This document shows, one piece after another, positions 10,901 through 21,313 of a DNA stretch of 64,000 nucleotides. Under the pieces are notes generated by a model. The model saw nothing but the letters and a program-made list of their open reading frames with translations, was not told the origin of the DNA and did no database searches. Within the stretch, counting starts at the first letter, position 1. Every line of letters starts with the position of its first letter. Source of the DNA: Triticum aestivum (taxonomy: Eukaryota; Streptophyta; Magnoliopsida; Poales; Poaceae); the NCBI RefSeq assembly GCF_018294505.1, contig NC_057807.1, forward strand, positions 172,771,498 through 172,835,497, written 5' to 3'. A program made the translations under genes and the position numbers.

Positions 10901-11328
10901 AAGAGACATGGACAACACACGATAAAAGTAGAGAAAAAGCGTGCGTGTCTTATGCAAACATATCACACATGCATCTTCGACAACGGAGGCAAGGTGAGGA
11001 GATAGTGTGTGGTTGTTTGGAACCGAGAGAGGAAGACCCCTAGCACGTGGCCAAGAGGGGTCTGACAAACAAGGGAGAGAGGTCGAGAGAGACGTACGGA
11101 GAAAATGCAGACATGGGGAGGAGAGAGTGTATGTTTGTCATAGAGAGATCCCCTGGAGATCGTGATGGGACTACATGGGTGGGAGATCGAGTGACAAGGT
11201 GTGTGCGTGATAGAAGATGCCCCGAGAGATATCGAGATAGACGTATGGATGGAAGGAGACAATACGTGTGTTCCTGATGGCTAGTAAGAGATAATCATAC
11301 TTAGGAGGGGGGGAGTGCTTGCGCCTAT

Positions 11329-11718
11329 GGCCCTGTTTGGATACTCTAACTCAGTTAGAGGTTAGAGTTAGATTCTAACCCTGAACTAACTCTAAGTAAA
11401 GAGGTGTTTGGATGGCAGGGTTAGATGGAGCGCGGATACGGCGAGGCACCTTCACGGGCGGTGCGAGAGGGAGGGAGGGAGAGGACGAGAAGCTTCGAGG
11501 AAGTGGGGAGGGATCTGCTGCGGGGAGAGCGAGAGAAAAAAGTGTTTATTAGTGGTCCCGAGAAGAACTAACCCAAATAAGCACCTCTTGGATGGGTTAG
11601 TTTTTTTGGATGGGTTAGATGCATCTAACCCAAACTAACCCTCCTGTTTGGATCTTTTTGGGTTAGTTGACTCCAAACTAACCCAAACTAACTCTAACCC
11701 ATGGATCCAAACAGAGCC
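11329..11718. mobile_element. Tourist/Harbinger-like MITE in the left tandem copy
   Basis: 390 bp with terminal inverted repeats GGCCCTGTTTGGATAC and its complement ending GGATCCAAACAGAGCC, flanked by TAT (11326-11328 and 11719-11721). The subterminal regions are rich in (A/C)TAACCC and GGGTTAG motifs in both orientations. The 3-bp target duplication fits PIF/Harbinger-derived elements, though the usual target is TWA. It is absent from the matching site near 13107 in the right copy, which supports insertion after duplication. Confidence 0.8.
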
Positions 11719-11853
11719 TATGATGGAGTGAGGGATTATGGTACTTAGGGGGGTGCGTGTCACATGGAGAGAGAACAAGGGCGGAGAGTGTTGGATGGGT
11801 CTATATGTATAGCGCGAGCGAGACATGTGTATGTGTGAACCAGGGAGATATAA

Positions 11854-12281
11854 GGCCAGTTTGGCTTGCGTCGTGAGCATCTTTTGCGTGGCCTGGGGTT
11901 GTGGCTGGATTTCATGCATGCTTGTTTGGTTGCTACCCTGTGAAAAAGAAAGCCCGCCTGGGCTGGGTTCCCTTGCACTTTAATTAGCCTGGCTGAACTC
12001 CAGACACTGCAAGTAGCCTGGCCCAAGCGACCGATTTCGAATGCCTGGCCGTGCCTGGTCGTGCGGCCACGAGGCTAACAGCAACATGGATGGATATTAG
12101 CATTAAATAATTGATGCATGGATTGATTGATGGGACGTTGATGCTTTGCCTGGCCCAGGCATGAACCAAACGCTTCAGCACCACACAAGCCTGGCCAGGC
12201 AGAAATATTTTACATCTCACGTCCACACCAGGCAGTACCGGCCATCAAGGCATGAGGGTCAGGTCACGAACCAAACTGACC
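11854..12281. mobile_element. Second Tourist-like MITE in the left tandem copy
   Basis: 428 bp with termini GGCCAGTTTGGCTTGCG and, reading inward from the right, GGTCAGTTTGGTTCGTGACC. The interior has repeated CCTGGCC/GGCCTGG and AACCAAAC motifs in both orientations. TAA precedes it and AATAAA follows, so the target was probably TAA, but the exact duplication is blurred. The right tandem copy (about 13258-13270) lacks it. Confidence 0.7.
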
Positions 12282-12355
12282 AATAAAGTTTGAGAGAGAT
12301 TGAGGAGCCCCGATAAGGCTGAGTGGTGCGTCAGATAGCTGAGAGGGGGAAAGAG

Positions 12356-13340
12356 ATATTCCATCCGCTCGATAATGCAGTGCATGTAAATTTTCTAGAA
12401 GTCAAACTTTGGAAACTTTGATCAGGTTTACGCAAATGTTATTTATATCTACAATACCAAAGATACATCATACAAAACTACATCTCATGGTGAATCTAAT
12501 GGTATATGTTTGCCGTACTAGATGTAATTCTTTTTCTCCACGTACATGGTCAAACTTTGTGATGTTTGACTTTTCAATAAATCTATATGCTATGGACGGA
12601 GGAGAGTGCCTCAGTCGAGACAGATCAAGTGCGTGTGAAGGAGAATGAGTAAGTGTGCAAAAAGAGTATGTGTGTGAAAGAGAAAGTGACAACAAACGAT
12701 AAATTAGAGAGAGAGTGTGTTTTTTCGTTTCTTATGCGAACATATCACGCATGCATCTCCGAGATGGAAAAGCGAGGCGAGGAGATACACGAAGATAGCT
12801 AGTGTGTGATTGTTTGCAACGGAGAGAGACACCCCTGTAGCACATGTCCAATAGAGGTCTGGCCAACAAGGAAAAAAGGGCGATAGGAACACATGGATGG
12901 TATGGACGCATGGGGAGGGAGAGAGGGTGTGTTTGTGATAGAGAGATCCCCTCGAGATCGTGAGGGGACTATATGGGTGGGAGATCGAGGGAGTGCGTGC
13001 GCGATAGAAAGATACCCCGAGAGAAATCGAGATAGACCATGCACATGTTTGTGATGGAGACTAAGATTAGCTAGTCATATACATATAGGGGGACTGCGTG
13101 TGCCTACAATTGAGTGAGAGACCATCATACTTGGCTAGCTGGGCATGAGATTGTGTGTGTGTGTGCCTGTGAGATGGAGAGAGAACGAGGGAGAGAGATA
13201 GAGTTTTAGATGGGCCTATCGAGTGTGAGTGAGATATGCATGTGTATGTGTGACCCAGGTGGATGGAGAGTTTGAGAGAGGGGGGGGAAGAGCTCCGAGA
13301 TGACATATTGGTGCGTGAGAGAGTTACGGGCAAAGAGCCC
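12356..13340 (+). repeat. Tandem duplication, right copy
   Basis: Directly follows the left copy (10595-12355) in the same orientation and lacks both Tourist-like insertions found there. The copies are strongly diverged but collinear, so the duplication is old. The right boundary is blurred near GGTGCGTGAGAGAG (about 13310). Confidence 0.75.
12360..12606. mobile_element. MITE-like element at the start of the right tandem copy
   Basis: Begins TCCATCCGCTCGATAATGC and ends CTATGGACGGAGGAGAG. It is collinear with 10602-10843, including the central ATTTATATCTACAATACCAA and GGTCAAACTTTGTGATG. Shared position in both copies marks it as older than the tandem duplication. Confidence 0.55.
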
Positions 13341-13484
13341 AGGAATTTGTGTGCGTACGATGAGTGCACCTAAGATATCTAGCTTGGACTAGCTAGAGTA
13401 TCATACATAGTGTGAGAGAGAGACCTATAGATGGTGTATATATGAATGCGAACTAGAAAGACCCCCCCCACACACACACGCACA

Positions 13485-13531
<47 letters not shown>

Positions 13532-14310
13532 AAAGGGAGAGGGACCAACAAGGTTTTTTGTCGGATGCATGCGACAGAATTGAAGATTGCCAGAGAGAGA
13601 GTGTGATAGAGAGAGAGAACAGGAGTCTGGGAGAGGGGGAGGTTGTGTTTTATGCATCAAAGACTGATATAAACCATGTTTCGATATAAACTTGCATTCA
13701 AATATTTAAATTGGAGAACATGTTGTCTGCAATCCACACATGAACCGATATATGTGTATATCAAACAAGTTCATTAATTTGACTTTCACCATGTTCATGG
13801 AGTACTATAATACTGTACAACACACTACTCGATTGAGGTGTTCAATTTTGGATTTAGTTCACTATTTTGACCTACTGAACGAGCTAGTTCATTGAATCGA
13901 GATATTTCATTTTGGGTTTGATTCGCGTTTTTGAGTGGATCAACTATTTGTCATATAGTAACTCGCTAGCAACGAGCATGTAAAAACACATTACTCCCGA
14001 GCATCATCTAATTTTTTTTCTCCATCTAAAAAAGAAGTGGCAAGCTAATATTTCAAAATTTGATTCGAATCGACTTGGTAAGGTAGACGTGGATGCTCGT
14101 TCTCCCAAAATTTGAACGAACCGTTAAACATCCTCTCTGCTCGGTGGAATTCGCCCGAGCAAATAAATGGGAGACGCGAAATTACCGTCCTATGTGGGAC
14201 ACGCATCAATTGGCCCGTTGTACATCGAGGGTAGGTTCGTAACTTCATCCAAGCGCGCCTTCTCCTCGGCCGAAATGACACGTGCCAAATAATTCATAAA
14301 CCATGGTTGG
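13341..14310. other. Gene-free interval with a GA microsatellite
   Basis: GA/CT-rich up to about 13640, then AT-rich sequence without coding character to 14230. Open frames at 13067-13660 (minus) are translations of GA repeats (Ser/Leu runs) and were discarded. From 14230 the GC content rises towards the minisatellite. Confidence 0.5.
13488..13524. repeat. GA dinucleotide microsatellite
   Basis: About 18 GA units preceded by CA repeats and a C-run (13461-13487). Confidence 0.95.
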
Positions 14311-14444
14311 CAAAACACGCTCTCCTCGCCCGAAATAGCTCGCGCCCACTATTTCAAAACACGCTCTCCTCGCCCAAAATCGCTTGCGCCCACTATAGTT
14401 CAAAACACGCCCTCCTCGCCCGAAATCACTCCCGCCCACTATTT
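14311..14444 (+). repeat. Minisatellite, three 44-46 bp units
   Basis: Units begin at 14311, 14355 and 14401, each opening CAAAACACGC(T/C)CTCCTCGCC and closing GCCCACTAT. A fourth, degenerate unit (CCTTCTCCTCGGCCGAAATG) lies just upstream at about 14257. The array precedes a GC-rich block that may be the 5' end of a gene. Confidence 0.85.
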
Positions 14445-15350
14445 GGGGAGAAGGAAAGTTACTCTAGTATCCCCGACCCTCAGTACACAGACCCAAGCCG
14501 AGAAGCCTATAGGCAAGGGTAGAACTGTAACTCCCCCTCACATTTCAGACAAATGCGTCCGTAAGACATGGTTCCACTCCCCTCCCAATTCCCCCCGCCC
14601 GCCCCCATTCATACCTCTTGGGCGCCAAATCACCTTCTCCCCGGGAAGCTCCCTTCTCCCGAGCCACGAAACCTCAGCCCCACCTCCATGGCACCCCCAC
14701 CGCACCAATTTCACAGCCGCCCTCCTCCCTAATGCCAGAGACGTTGTCCAATTGCCGTCGTGCACTGGGCCATGTGCCTCTTACTCCGTGCTGCTGGTGC
14801 TGCCTCGACGACGGCCGCGTGAACCGTACCGGAGCCGATTCACCCCCACCATTGTTCACGGCGCCGGAGCGGCTCCAACTTCGGATCCATCCAGAGTCCT
14901 GGCGCTGCTTCCGTGTAGCCATCGACCGTCGCGACATCGCTCTTTGCCTGCAGCCGGTCGCCACCGCAACTGCGCCGGCCTCACCGACTCGCCAGCTGGA
15001 CCTGCCTACTTTACCATGCCGCCAGATAGGTCGCACCCTCATCTCAAATCACTTTATTTAGGCGTCAGTTGTCTGGATTTTTATTCTGGGCCAATCGATT
15101 CGCAATGGGAAGCAGCACCCCTCGAGGCGGCGGAGCTCCTAGGCTGCCGGTTGGCTGGTGTCTAATGTAAGGGTGCGGGGCCGCAAGTTCGCCGCGGAAG
15201 CAGTGATTAGATGGCTATCTTTTAGAGTTACGTGGGTTGAAGGTATTGCCGCCGTCGGATCTGGATGACGGGGAGTCTTTGTGGATTGGCCCGGGGGCGG
15301 CGCAACGACGGCAGTGCGGTGGGGCGGGGAGCGGGGTTTTGGCCTAGGCC
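14445..15350 (+). other. GC-rich block, possible 5' exon of the degenerate multi-exon gene
   Basis: GC-rich and stop-poor on the plus strand. Two overlapping frames are open (14443-15165 and 14618-15061), both rich in Pro, Ser, Arg and Thr, with no domain I recognise. The block ends exactly where the tandem Athila-like element starts (15351). Beyond that element, the sequence resumes with intron- and exon-like DNA (28916 onwards). It could be the promoter and first exon of the gene whose later exons lie at 29191-31037 and 46403-47582, but nothing proves the join, and frame choice is open. Confidence 0.3.
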
Positions 15351-16987
15351 TGATACGTCTCCAACGTATCTATAATTTTTGATTGCTCCATGCTACTTTA
15401 TCTACTATTTTAGGAAATATTGGGCTTTATTATCCACTTCTATATTATTTTTGGGACTAACCTATTAACCGGAGGCCCAGCCCAGATTTGCTGTTTTATG
15501 CCTATTTCAGTGTTTCGAGGAAAAGGAATATCAGACGGAGTCAAAACGGAAAGAAATCAACTGGAGAAGTTAATTTTGGAAGGAAACCAACCAGATGGGC
15601 TTGGAGTGCACGTCAGGGGATCCCCGGGCTGCCCAGGAGGGTGGGGGGCGTGCCCCTCCCCCCTGGGCGCGCCCCCTCCCTCGTGAGCCCTTCGGAGGTC
15701 CACCGACGTACCCCTTGCACCCATATATACCTACGTACCCTAAAACTTCCAGAACAGAAAATAGATCGGGAGTTCCGCCGCCGCAAGCCTCTGTAGCCAC
15801 CAAAAACCAATCGGGACCCTGTTCCGGCCCCCTGCCGGAGGGGGATCCCATCACCGGAGGCCATCTTCATCATCCCGGCGCTATCCATGACGAGAAGGGA
15901 GTAGTTCACCCTCGGGGCTGAGGGTATGTACCGGTAGCTATGTGTTTGATCTCTCTCTCTCTCTCGTGTTCTCTCTCGTGTTCCTCTATGGCACGATCTT
16001 GATGTATCCCGAGCTTTGCTATTGTAGTTGTATCTGATGATGTTTCTCCCCCTCTACTCTCTTGTGATGAATTGAGTTTCCCCTTTGAAGTTTTCTTATC
16101 GGATTGAGTCTTTATGAGAACACTTGATGTATGTCTTGCCGTGATTATCTGTGGTGACAATGGGATATCATGTGCCACTTGATGTATGTTTAGGTGATCA
16201 ACTTGTGGGTTTCGTGACATTGGGAACCTATGCATAGGGGTTGGCACACGTTCTTGACTCTCCGGTAGAAACTTTGGGGCACTCTTTGAAGTACTTTTAT
16301 GTTGGTTGGATGAATCTGAGATTGTGTGATGCATATCGTATATTCATGCCCACGGATACTTGAGGTGACAATGGAGTATCTAGGTGACATTAGGGTTTTC
16401 GTTGATTTGTGTCTTAAGGTGTTATTCTAGTACGAACTCTTTTATAGATCGATCCGAAAGAATAGCTTTGTGGTGGTTTCGTACCCAACCATAATCTCTA
16501 CGTTTGTTCTCCGCTATTAGTGGCTTCGGAGTGACTCTTTGTTGCATGTTGAGGTCTTGTCGTATTATCTATCTATGTTATTATTTTTGAGAGAACTTAC
16601 ACTAGTGAAAGTATGAACCCTAGGCCTTGTTTCCTATCATTGCAATACCGTTTACGCTCACTTTTACCACTTGTTACCTTGCTGTTTTTATTATTTCAGA
16701 TTACAAAAACCTATATCTACCATCCATATTGCACTTGTATCACCATCTCTTCGCCGCACTAGTGCATCTATACAATTTACCATTGTATTGGGTGTGTTGG
16801 GGACACAAGAGACTCTTTGTTATTTGGTTGCAGGGTTGTTTGAGAGAGACCATCTTCATCCTACGCCTCCTACGGATTGATAAACCTTAGGTCATCCACT
16901 TGAGGGAAATTTGGTACTGTCCTACAAACATGTGCACTTGCAGGCCCAACGATGTCTACAAGAAGAAGGTTTTTGTAGTAGACATCA
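15351..16987 (+). repeat. LTR A of the tandem element
   Basis: TGATACGTCTCC...GTAGACATCA, with TG/CA ends. TATA-like ATATATAC at 15723-15730, followed by a leader with a CT run near 15950. A, B and C are close copies: A and B agree against C in the GC-rich middle (about 15590-16010), while B and C agree against A at several sites near both ends. ORFs within 15420-15921 and 15906-16890 recur at the same offsets in all three LTRs only because the LTRs are copies. Confidence 0.92.
15723..15730 (+). promoter_or_regulatory. TATA-like box of LTR A
   Basis: ATATATAC lies about 370 bp into the LTR. It is preserved at 21686-21693 (LTR B) and 27648-27655 (LTR C). Expected to mark the U3/R border for Pol II transcription. 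Confidence 0.6.
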
Positions 16988-16996
16988 TGCAGTTTC

Positions 16997-17014
16997 TGGC
17001 GCCGCTGCCGGGAA
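16997..17014 (+). other. Primer binding site, first unit (tRNA-Asp type)
   Basis: TGGCGCCGCTGCCGGGAA, nine bases after the LTR end. Compared with the complement of the 3' end of plant tRNA-Asp it has C for T at position 9 and a single-base difference near the end. The right unit reads TGGCGCCGTTGCCAGGGA. Confidence 0.75.
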
Positions 17015-17112
17015 GACTAGGTAAGTGAAGGTATATCTTTAGATCTTGCAATTGAATCTTTTTGTTTCTTGTTTTAGCACTAGTCTAGTTTATAAAAGAA
17101 AACTACAAAAAA

Positions 17113-17772
17113 ATGGAGTTGAGTTTGTCTCATACGCTTCACCTTTTTAATATCTTTCGTGAGTATGATGGAAAGGAAAATTGTGCTCAAGTGCTAGAAG
17201 AAGAAATCTATAGAATGTTTTTATTTGATGAGCATGATTGCAATGTTGTTAGTATGAATTCCTTGAATATCCATGATGCTAATGATATGCAAAGCCACAA
17301 GCTTGGGGAATCTATGTTTGATGAATATGATATATTTTTTCCCCCAAGCTTTGATGAGCAAATTTACTATGATGAAAGCATGCCTCCTATCTATGATGAT
17401 TATTGTGATGATACGTATGTTATAAAGAAGAAGTTTGCTTATGGAGAGATTAGTAATTTTTTTATGCTTGTAGATCATGAAAAGAATGCTTTAGGTGCTG
17501 GTTATATTGTTGAATTCATTCATGATGCTACTGAAAATTATTATGAGGGAGGAATATATGCTTGTAGGAATTGCAATAATATCAAGTTTCCTCCCTATGT
17601 GCTTAAATTCTTGAGGCTATGCTTGTTTTACCTTCCTATGCTAGTTGATTATTGTTCTCCTAAGTTGTTTGCTCACAAAATCCCTATGCATAGGAAGTGG
17701 GTTAGACTTAAATGTGCTAGTCATATGCTTCATGATGCTCCCATTATGCTTCAATTCTTATCTTTTATGTGA
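17113..17772 (+). CDS. Conserved 219-aa ORF of the non-autonomous element, unit 1 (function unknown)
   Basis: The only ORF with protein-level conservation in the internal region. ATG at 17113 (context AAAAAAATGG), 125 bp after LTR A. The N-terminus MELSLSHTLHLFNIFREYDG is followed by an acidic, Tyr/Asp-rich middle (residues about 60-105: FDEYDIF, FDEQIYYDES, YDDYCDDTY). Then comes a CxxC pair (YACRNCNN, about 150-157) and a hydrophobic stretch (VLKFLRLCLFYLPMLV, about 163-178) that might be membrane-associated, then a basic C-terminus. No retroviral zinc knuckle, protease, RT or integrase motif. The copy at 23078 differs at about ten residues and stays open. Its role is unknown: it may be a shortened relic of an Athila gag or extra ORF, or a product used in trans. 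Confidence 0.6.
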   Translation: MELSLSHTLHLFNIFREYDGKENCAQVLEEEIYRMFLFDEHDCNVVSMNSLNIHDANDMQSHKLGESMFDEYDIFFPPSFDEQIYYDESMPPIYDDYCDDTYVIKKKFAYGEISNFFMLVDHEKNALGAGYIVEFIHDATENYYEGGIYACRNCNNIKFPPYVLKFLRLCLFYLPMLVDYCSPKLFAHKIPMHRKWVRLKCASHMLHDAPIMLQFLSFM

Positions 17773-19215
17773 GCATCATTGTCATCATCATGCCTAGCTA
17801 GAAAGGCATTAAAGAAAAGCGCTTGTTGGGAGACAACCCAATATTTATCCTTACAGATTTTGTGTTTCCACATGATTATGCTACTGTAGTAATCATATTT
17901 TATAGCTTTTGTTTCAGTAAAGTGCCAAGTAGAACCTTTGGGAAGACTTGGGTGAAGTTTATGTGATCTTGCTGTGAAAAACAGAAACTTTAGCGCTCAC
18001 GGGAATAGATGCCGTTTTTTACTGGAGAGTGATTTTAGGTTGATTCTTTATGCAGATGATTAATAGACAAATTACGCAGGTCCAGAAATTTATTTCATAA
18101 TTTTTGGGGTTCCAGAAGTATAGGTTTTATACAGATTACTACAGACCGTTCTGTTTTTGACAGATTCTGTTTTCTATGTGTTGTTTGCTTATTTTGATGA
18201 ATCTATGAGTAGTATTGGAGGGTATGAACCATACATAAGTTGTAGTACAGTATATATTACACCAATATGAATTTGGAATGAGTTCATTACAGTACCTAAG
18301 TGGTGGTTTTATTTTCTTATACTAACAGAGCTTACGAGTTTTGTTTTGAGTTTTGTGTGGTTGAAGTTTTCAAGTTTTGGGTAAAGATTCGATGGACAAT
18401 GGAATAAGGAGTGGAAAGAGCCTAAGCTTGGCGATTCCCAAGGCACACCAAGGTAATATTCAATGATAACCAAGCGTCTAAGCTTGGGGATGCCCCGGAA
18501 TGCATCCCCTCTTTCGTCTTCCTTCATCGGTAACTTTACTTGGAGCTATATTTTTATTCATCACATGATATGTGTTTTGCTTGGAGCATCAATTTCTTTT
18601 GTTAGTTTTTGCTTTCTGGTAGTTAGAATTGTGTTTTTCCTCTTTAGTTTCAATAAAAAAGTCAAGGATAGCCTTTGCCATGCTTATTTTGCTAGTTTGC
18701 ATGTTGCTGTTTGAAAACAGAAAGTTTACCGCTGTTGCGAAAATTCCCTAGAAAAGTCAGAGCATGGTCTAACGTTGAATCTTTTTCCATATTGACCCCT
18801 GATAAATTTATTAAAGTGGTAATTTCAGTTCATAATTTTTGGAGTCAGGGAAGTATTGATACTCTTCCATTCTTCACAGACTGTACTGTTTTGGCAGATT
18901 GCTGTTATGGTTGCATTGTTTGCATATGTTTGTTTGTTTAATGATTCTATTTGAGGATAGGAGTATTAAATATGCAGAGGCATTTAGTATTCAATGTTGA
19001 ATAATAATTTTAGTGATTTGTTACAGTAGAAAATGATAAGGTTTTGCATTGGTTTATACTAACCTATCTCACGAGTTCTTGTTGAGTTTGTTGTGAATGA
19101 AGCTTTTGATAAAAAGAGAAACCATGATATGAGAGGAATTAAGGAGACACAAAAGCTCAAGCTTGGGGATGCCCAAGGCACCCAAAGATAATATTTTAAG
19201 AAGTCTCAAGCATCT

Positions 19216-19244
19216 AAGCTTGGGGATGCCCCGGTAGGCATCCC
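19216..19244 (+). other. PPT-like hairpin motif (representative of four or more per unit)
   Basis: AAGCTTGGGGATGCC, then CCGGTA, then GGCATCCC forms a stem of eight G-C-rich pairs. Related copies lie at 302-331, 18480-18510, 24446-24473 and 25178-25207. Unpaired sister motifs (AAGCTTGGGGATGCCCAAGG type) lie at 246, 18424, 19159, 24389 and 25121. The same core forms the PPT before each LTR. Confidence 0.65.
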
Positions 19245-21294
19245 ACCTTTCTTCTTCAACAACTATCGGTTAGTATCGGCTGAGCCTAAGTTTTTGCTTC
19301 TTCACATGAGTTGTGCTATCCTTGCAATGCAGTTTTCTTTAGCTTTGCTTGCTGTTTGAATGCAGTATCAAGATCTGAAATTCTTTAATGATAGAGAGCC
19401 TTACATGAATTGGAATTTGCTAGAATACTCTATGTGCTTCACTTATATCTTTTGAGCGTGATAATTTTTGCTCTAGTGCTTCCCTTATATCTTATAGAGC
19501 ATGGTGGTGGATTTGTTTTGAAGGAACTATTGATCTCTCATGCTTCACTTATATTATTTTTAGAGTCATTAATATCATGGTAATTTGCTTAATGTTAATA
19601 TACTTGGTATTCAAGATATGTGAAACTTTCTTTTGAGTGCGCTGAATACTAAGATACGTTTGATGCTTGATAATTGTTTTGAGATATGAAGATGGTGATA
19701 TTAGAGTCATGCTAGTTGAGTAGTTGTGAATTTAAAGAATACTTGTGTTAAAGTTTGTGATTCCCGTAGCATGCATGTATGGTGAACCGTTATGTGATGA
19801 AGTCGGAGCATGATTTATTTATTGATTGTCTTCCTTATGAGTGGCGGTCGGGGACGAGCGATGGTCTTTTCCTACCAATCTATCCCCCTAGGAGCATGCG
19901 CGTAATACTTTGCTTTGATAACTTCTAGATTTTTGCAATAAGTATATGAGTTCTTTATGACTAATGTTAAGTCCATGGATTATACGCACTTTTTCCCATC
20001 CTTCCACCATTGCTAGCCTCTCTAATACCGCGCAACTTTCGCCGCTATCATACACCCACCATAAACCTTCCTCAAAACAGCCACCATACCTACCTATCAT
20101 GGCATTTCCATAGCTATTCCGAGATATATTGCCATGCAACTTTCCACCGTTCCGTTTATTATGAGACGCTCCATCATTGTCATATTGCTAGCATGATCAT
20201 GTAGTTGACATCGTATTTGTGGCAAAAGCCACCTTTCATAATTCTTTCATACATGTCACTCATGTTTCATTGCATATCCCGGTACACCGCCAGAGGCATT
20301 CATATAGTCATATTTTGTTCTAAGTATCGAGTTGTAATTGTTGAGTTGTAAGAAAAATAGAAGTGTGATGATCATCATTATTAGAGCATTGTCCCAAGTG
20401 AGTAAAGCATGATGGACTCTATGATTCCCCCACAAGTCGGGATGAGACTCCGGACGAAAAAAAGGAGGCCATAAAAAAAGAGAAAGGGCCCAAATAAAAA
20501 AAATAAAAAAATGAGAGAAAAAGAGAGAAGGGACAATGCTACTATCCTTTTACCACACTTGTGCTTCAAAGTAGCACCATGATCTTCATGATAGAGAGTC
20601 TCTCATTTCGTCACTTTCATATACTAGTGGGAATTTTTCATTATAGAACTTGGCTTGTATATTCCAATGATGGGCTTCCTCAAAATGCCCTAGGTCTTCG
20701 TGAGCAAGCGAGTTGGATGCACACCCACTTAGTTTGTTTTGTTGAGCTTTCATATACTTATAGCTCTAGTGCATCCGTTGCATGGCAATCCCTACTCACT
20801 CACATTGATATCTATTGATGGGCATCTCCATAGCCCGTTGATATGCCTAGTTGATGTGCGACTATCTTCCCCCTTTTTGTCTTCTCCACAGCCACCGTTC
20901 TATTCCACATATAATGCTATATCCATGGCTAACGCTCATGTATTGCATGAAAATTGAAAAAGTTTTGAAAATGTTAAAGTATGAAACAATTGCTTAGCTT
21001 GTCATCGGGGTTGTGCATGATTTAAATACTTTGTGTGGGGAAGATGGAGATTAGCCAGACTATATGATTTTGTAGGGATAACTTTCTTTGGCCATGTTAT
21101 TTTGAGAAGACATAATTGCTTTGTTAGTATGCTTGAAGTATTATTATTTTTATGTCAATATGAACTTTTGTCTTGAATCTTTCGGATCTGAATATTCATA
21201 TCACAATTAAGAAGATTTACATTGAAAGTATGCCAAAGTATCACTCCGCATCAAAAATTCTTTTTTATCATTTACCTACTCGAGGACGAGCAGG

Positions 21295-21313
21295 AATTAA
21301 GCTTGGGGATGCT
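21295..21313 (+). other. Polypurine-tract region before LTR B
   Basis: AATTAAGCTTGGGGATGCT directly precedes TGATACG of LTR B, identical to 27258-27276 before LTR C. Confidence 0.75.

Larger units (their letters stand above)
10595..12355 (+). repeat. Tandem duplication, left copy (carries two Tourist-like insertions)
   Basis: Aligns in order with 12356-13340. Shared anchors are TCGATAATG-(C/T)AG near the start, AACATATCACRCATGCATCT, TAGAGAGATCCCCT, CATGGGTGGGAGATCGAG, CCCGAGAGA-ATCGAGATAGAC, GGAGAGAGAACRAGGG and CATGTGTATGTGTGA. Without the elements at 11329-11718 and 11854-12281 the copy is about 940 bp, close to the length of the right copy. The region is rich in GAGA runs. No ORF is shared, so it is non-coding as far as can be seen. 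Confidence 0.8.
16988..21313 (+). mobile_element. Internal region, unit 1 of the tandem element
   Basis: Contains the PBS, the 219-codon ORF, a post-ORF motif TTGGGAGACAACCC (17828) and hairpin motifs at 18480-18510 and 19216-19244. It also holds the TGCTTCACTTATATC cluster (about 19430-19560), an A-rich tract near 20460-20530 and the PPT at its end. No gag-pol in any frame. The other open frames (for example 18711-18941, 20010-20204, 20561-20957) are short and lack coding character. Confidence 0.85.

Noticed and set aside
13067..13660. Minus-strand Ser/Leu-rich ORFs
   Set aside because: Translations of GA/CT repeats.
15420..16334. ORFs recurring in the three LTRs (around 15595-15921, 15906-16334 and copies)
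   Set aside because: They lie in LTR leader sequence and recur only because the LTRs are copies. No domain, and LTR C breaks several of them.
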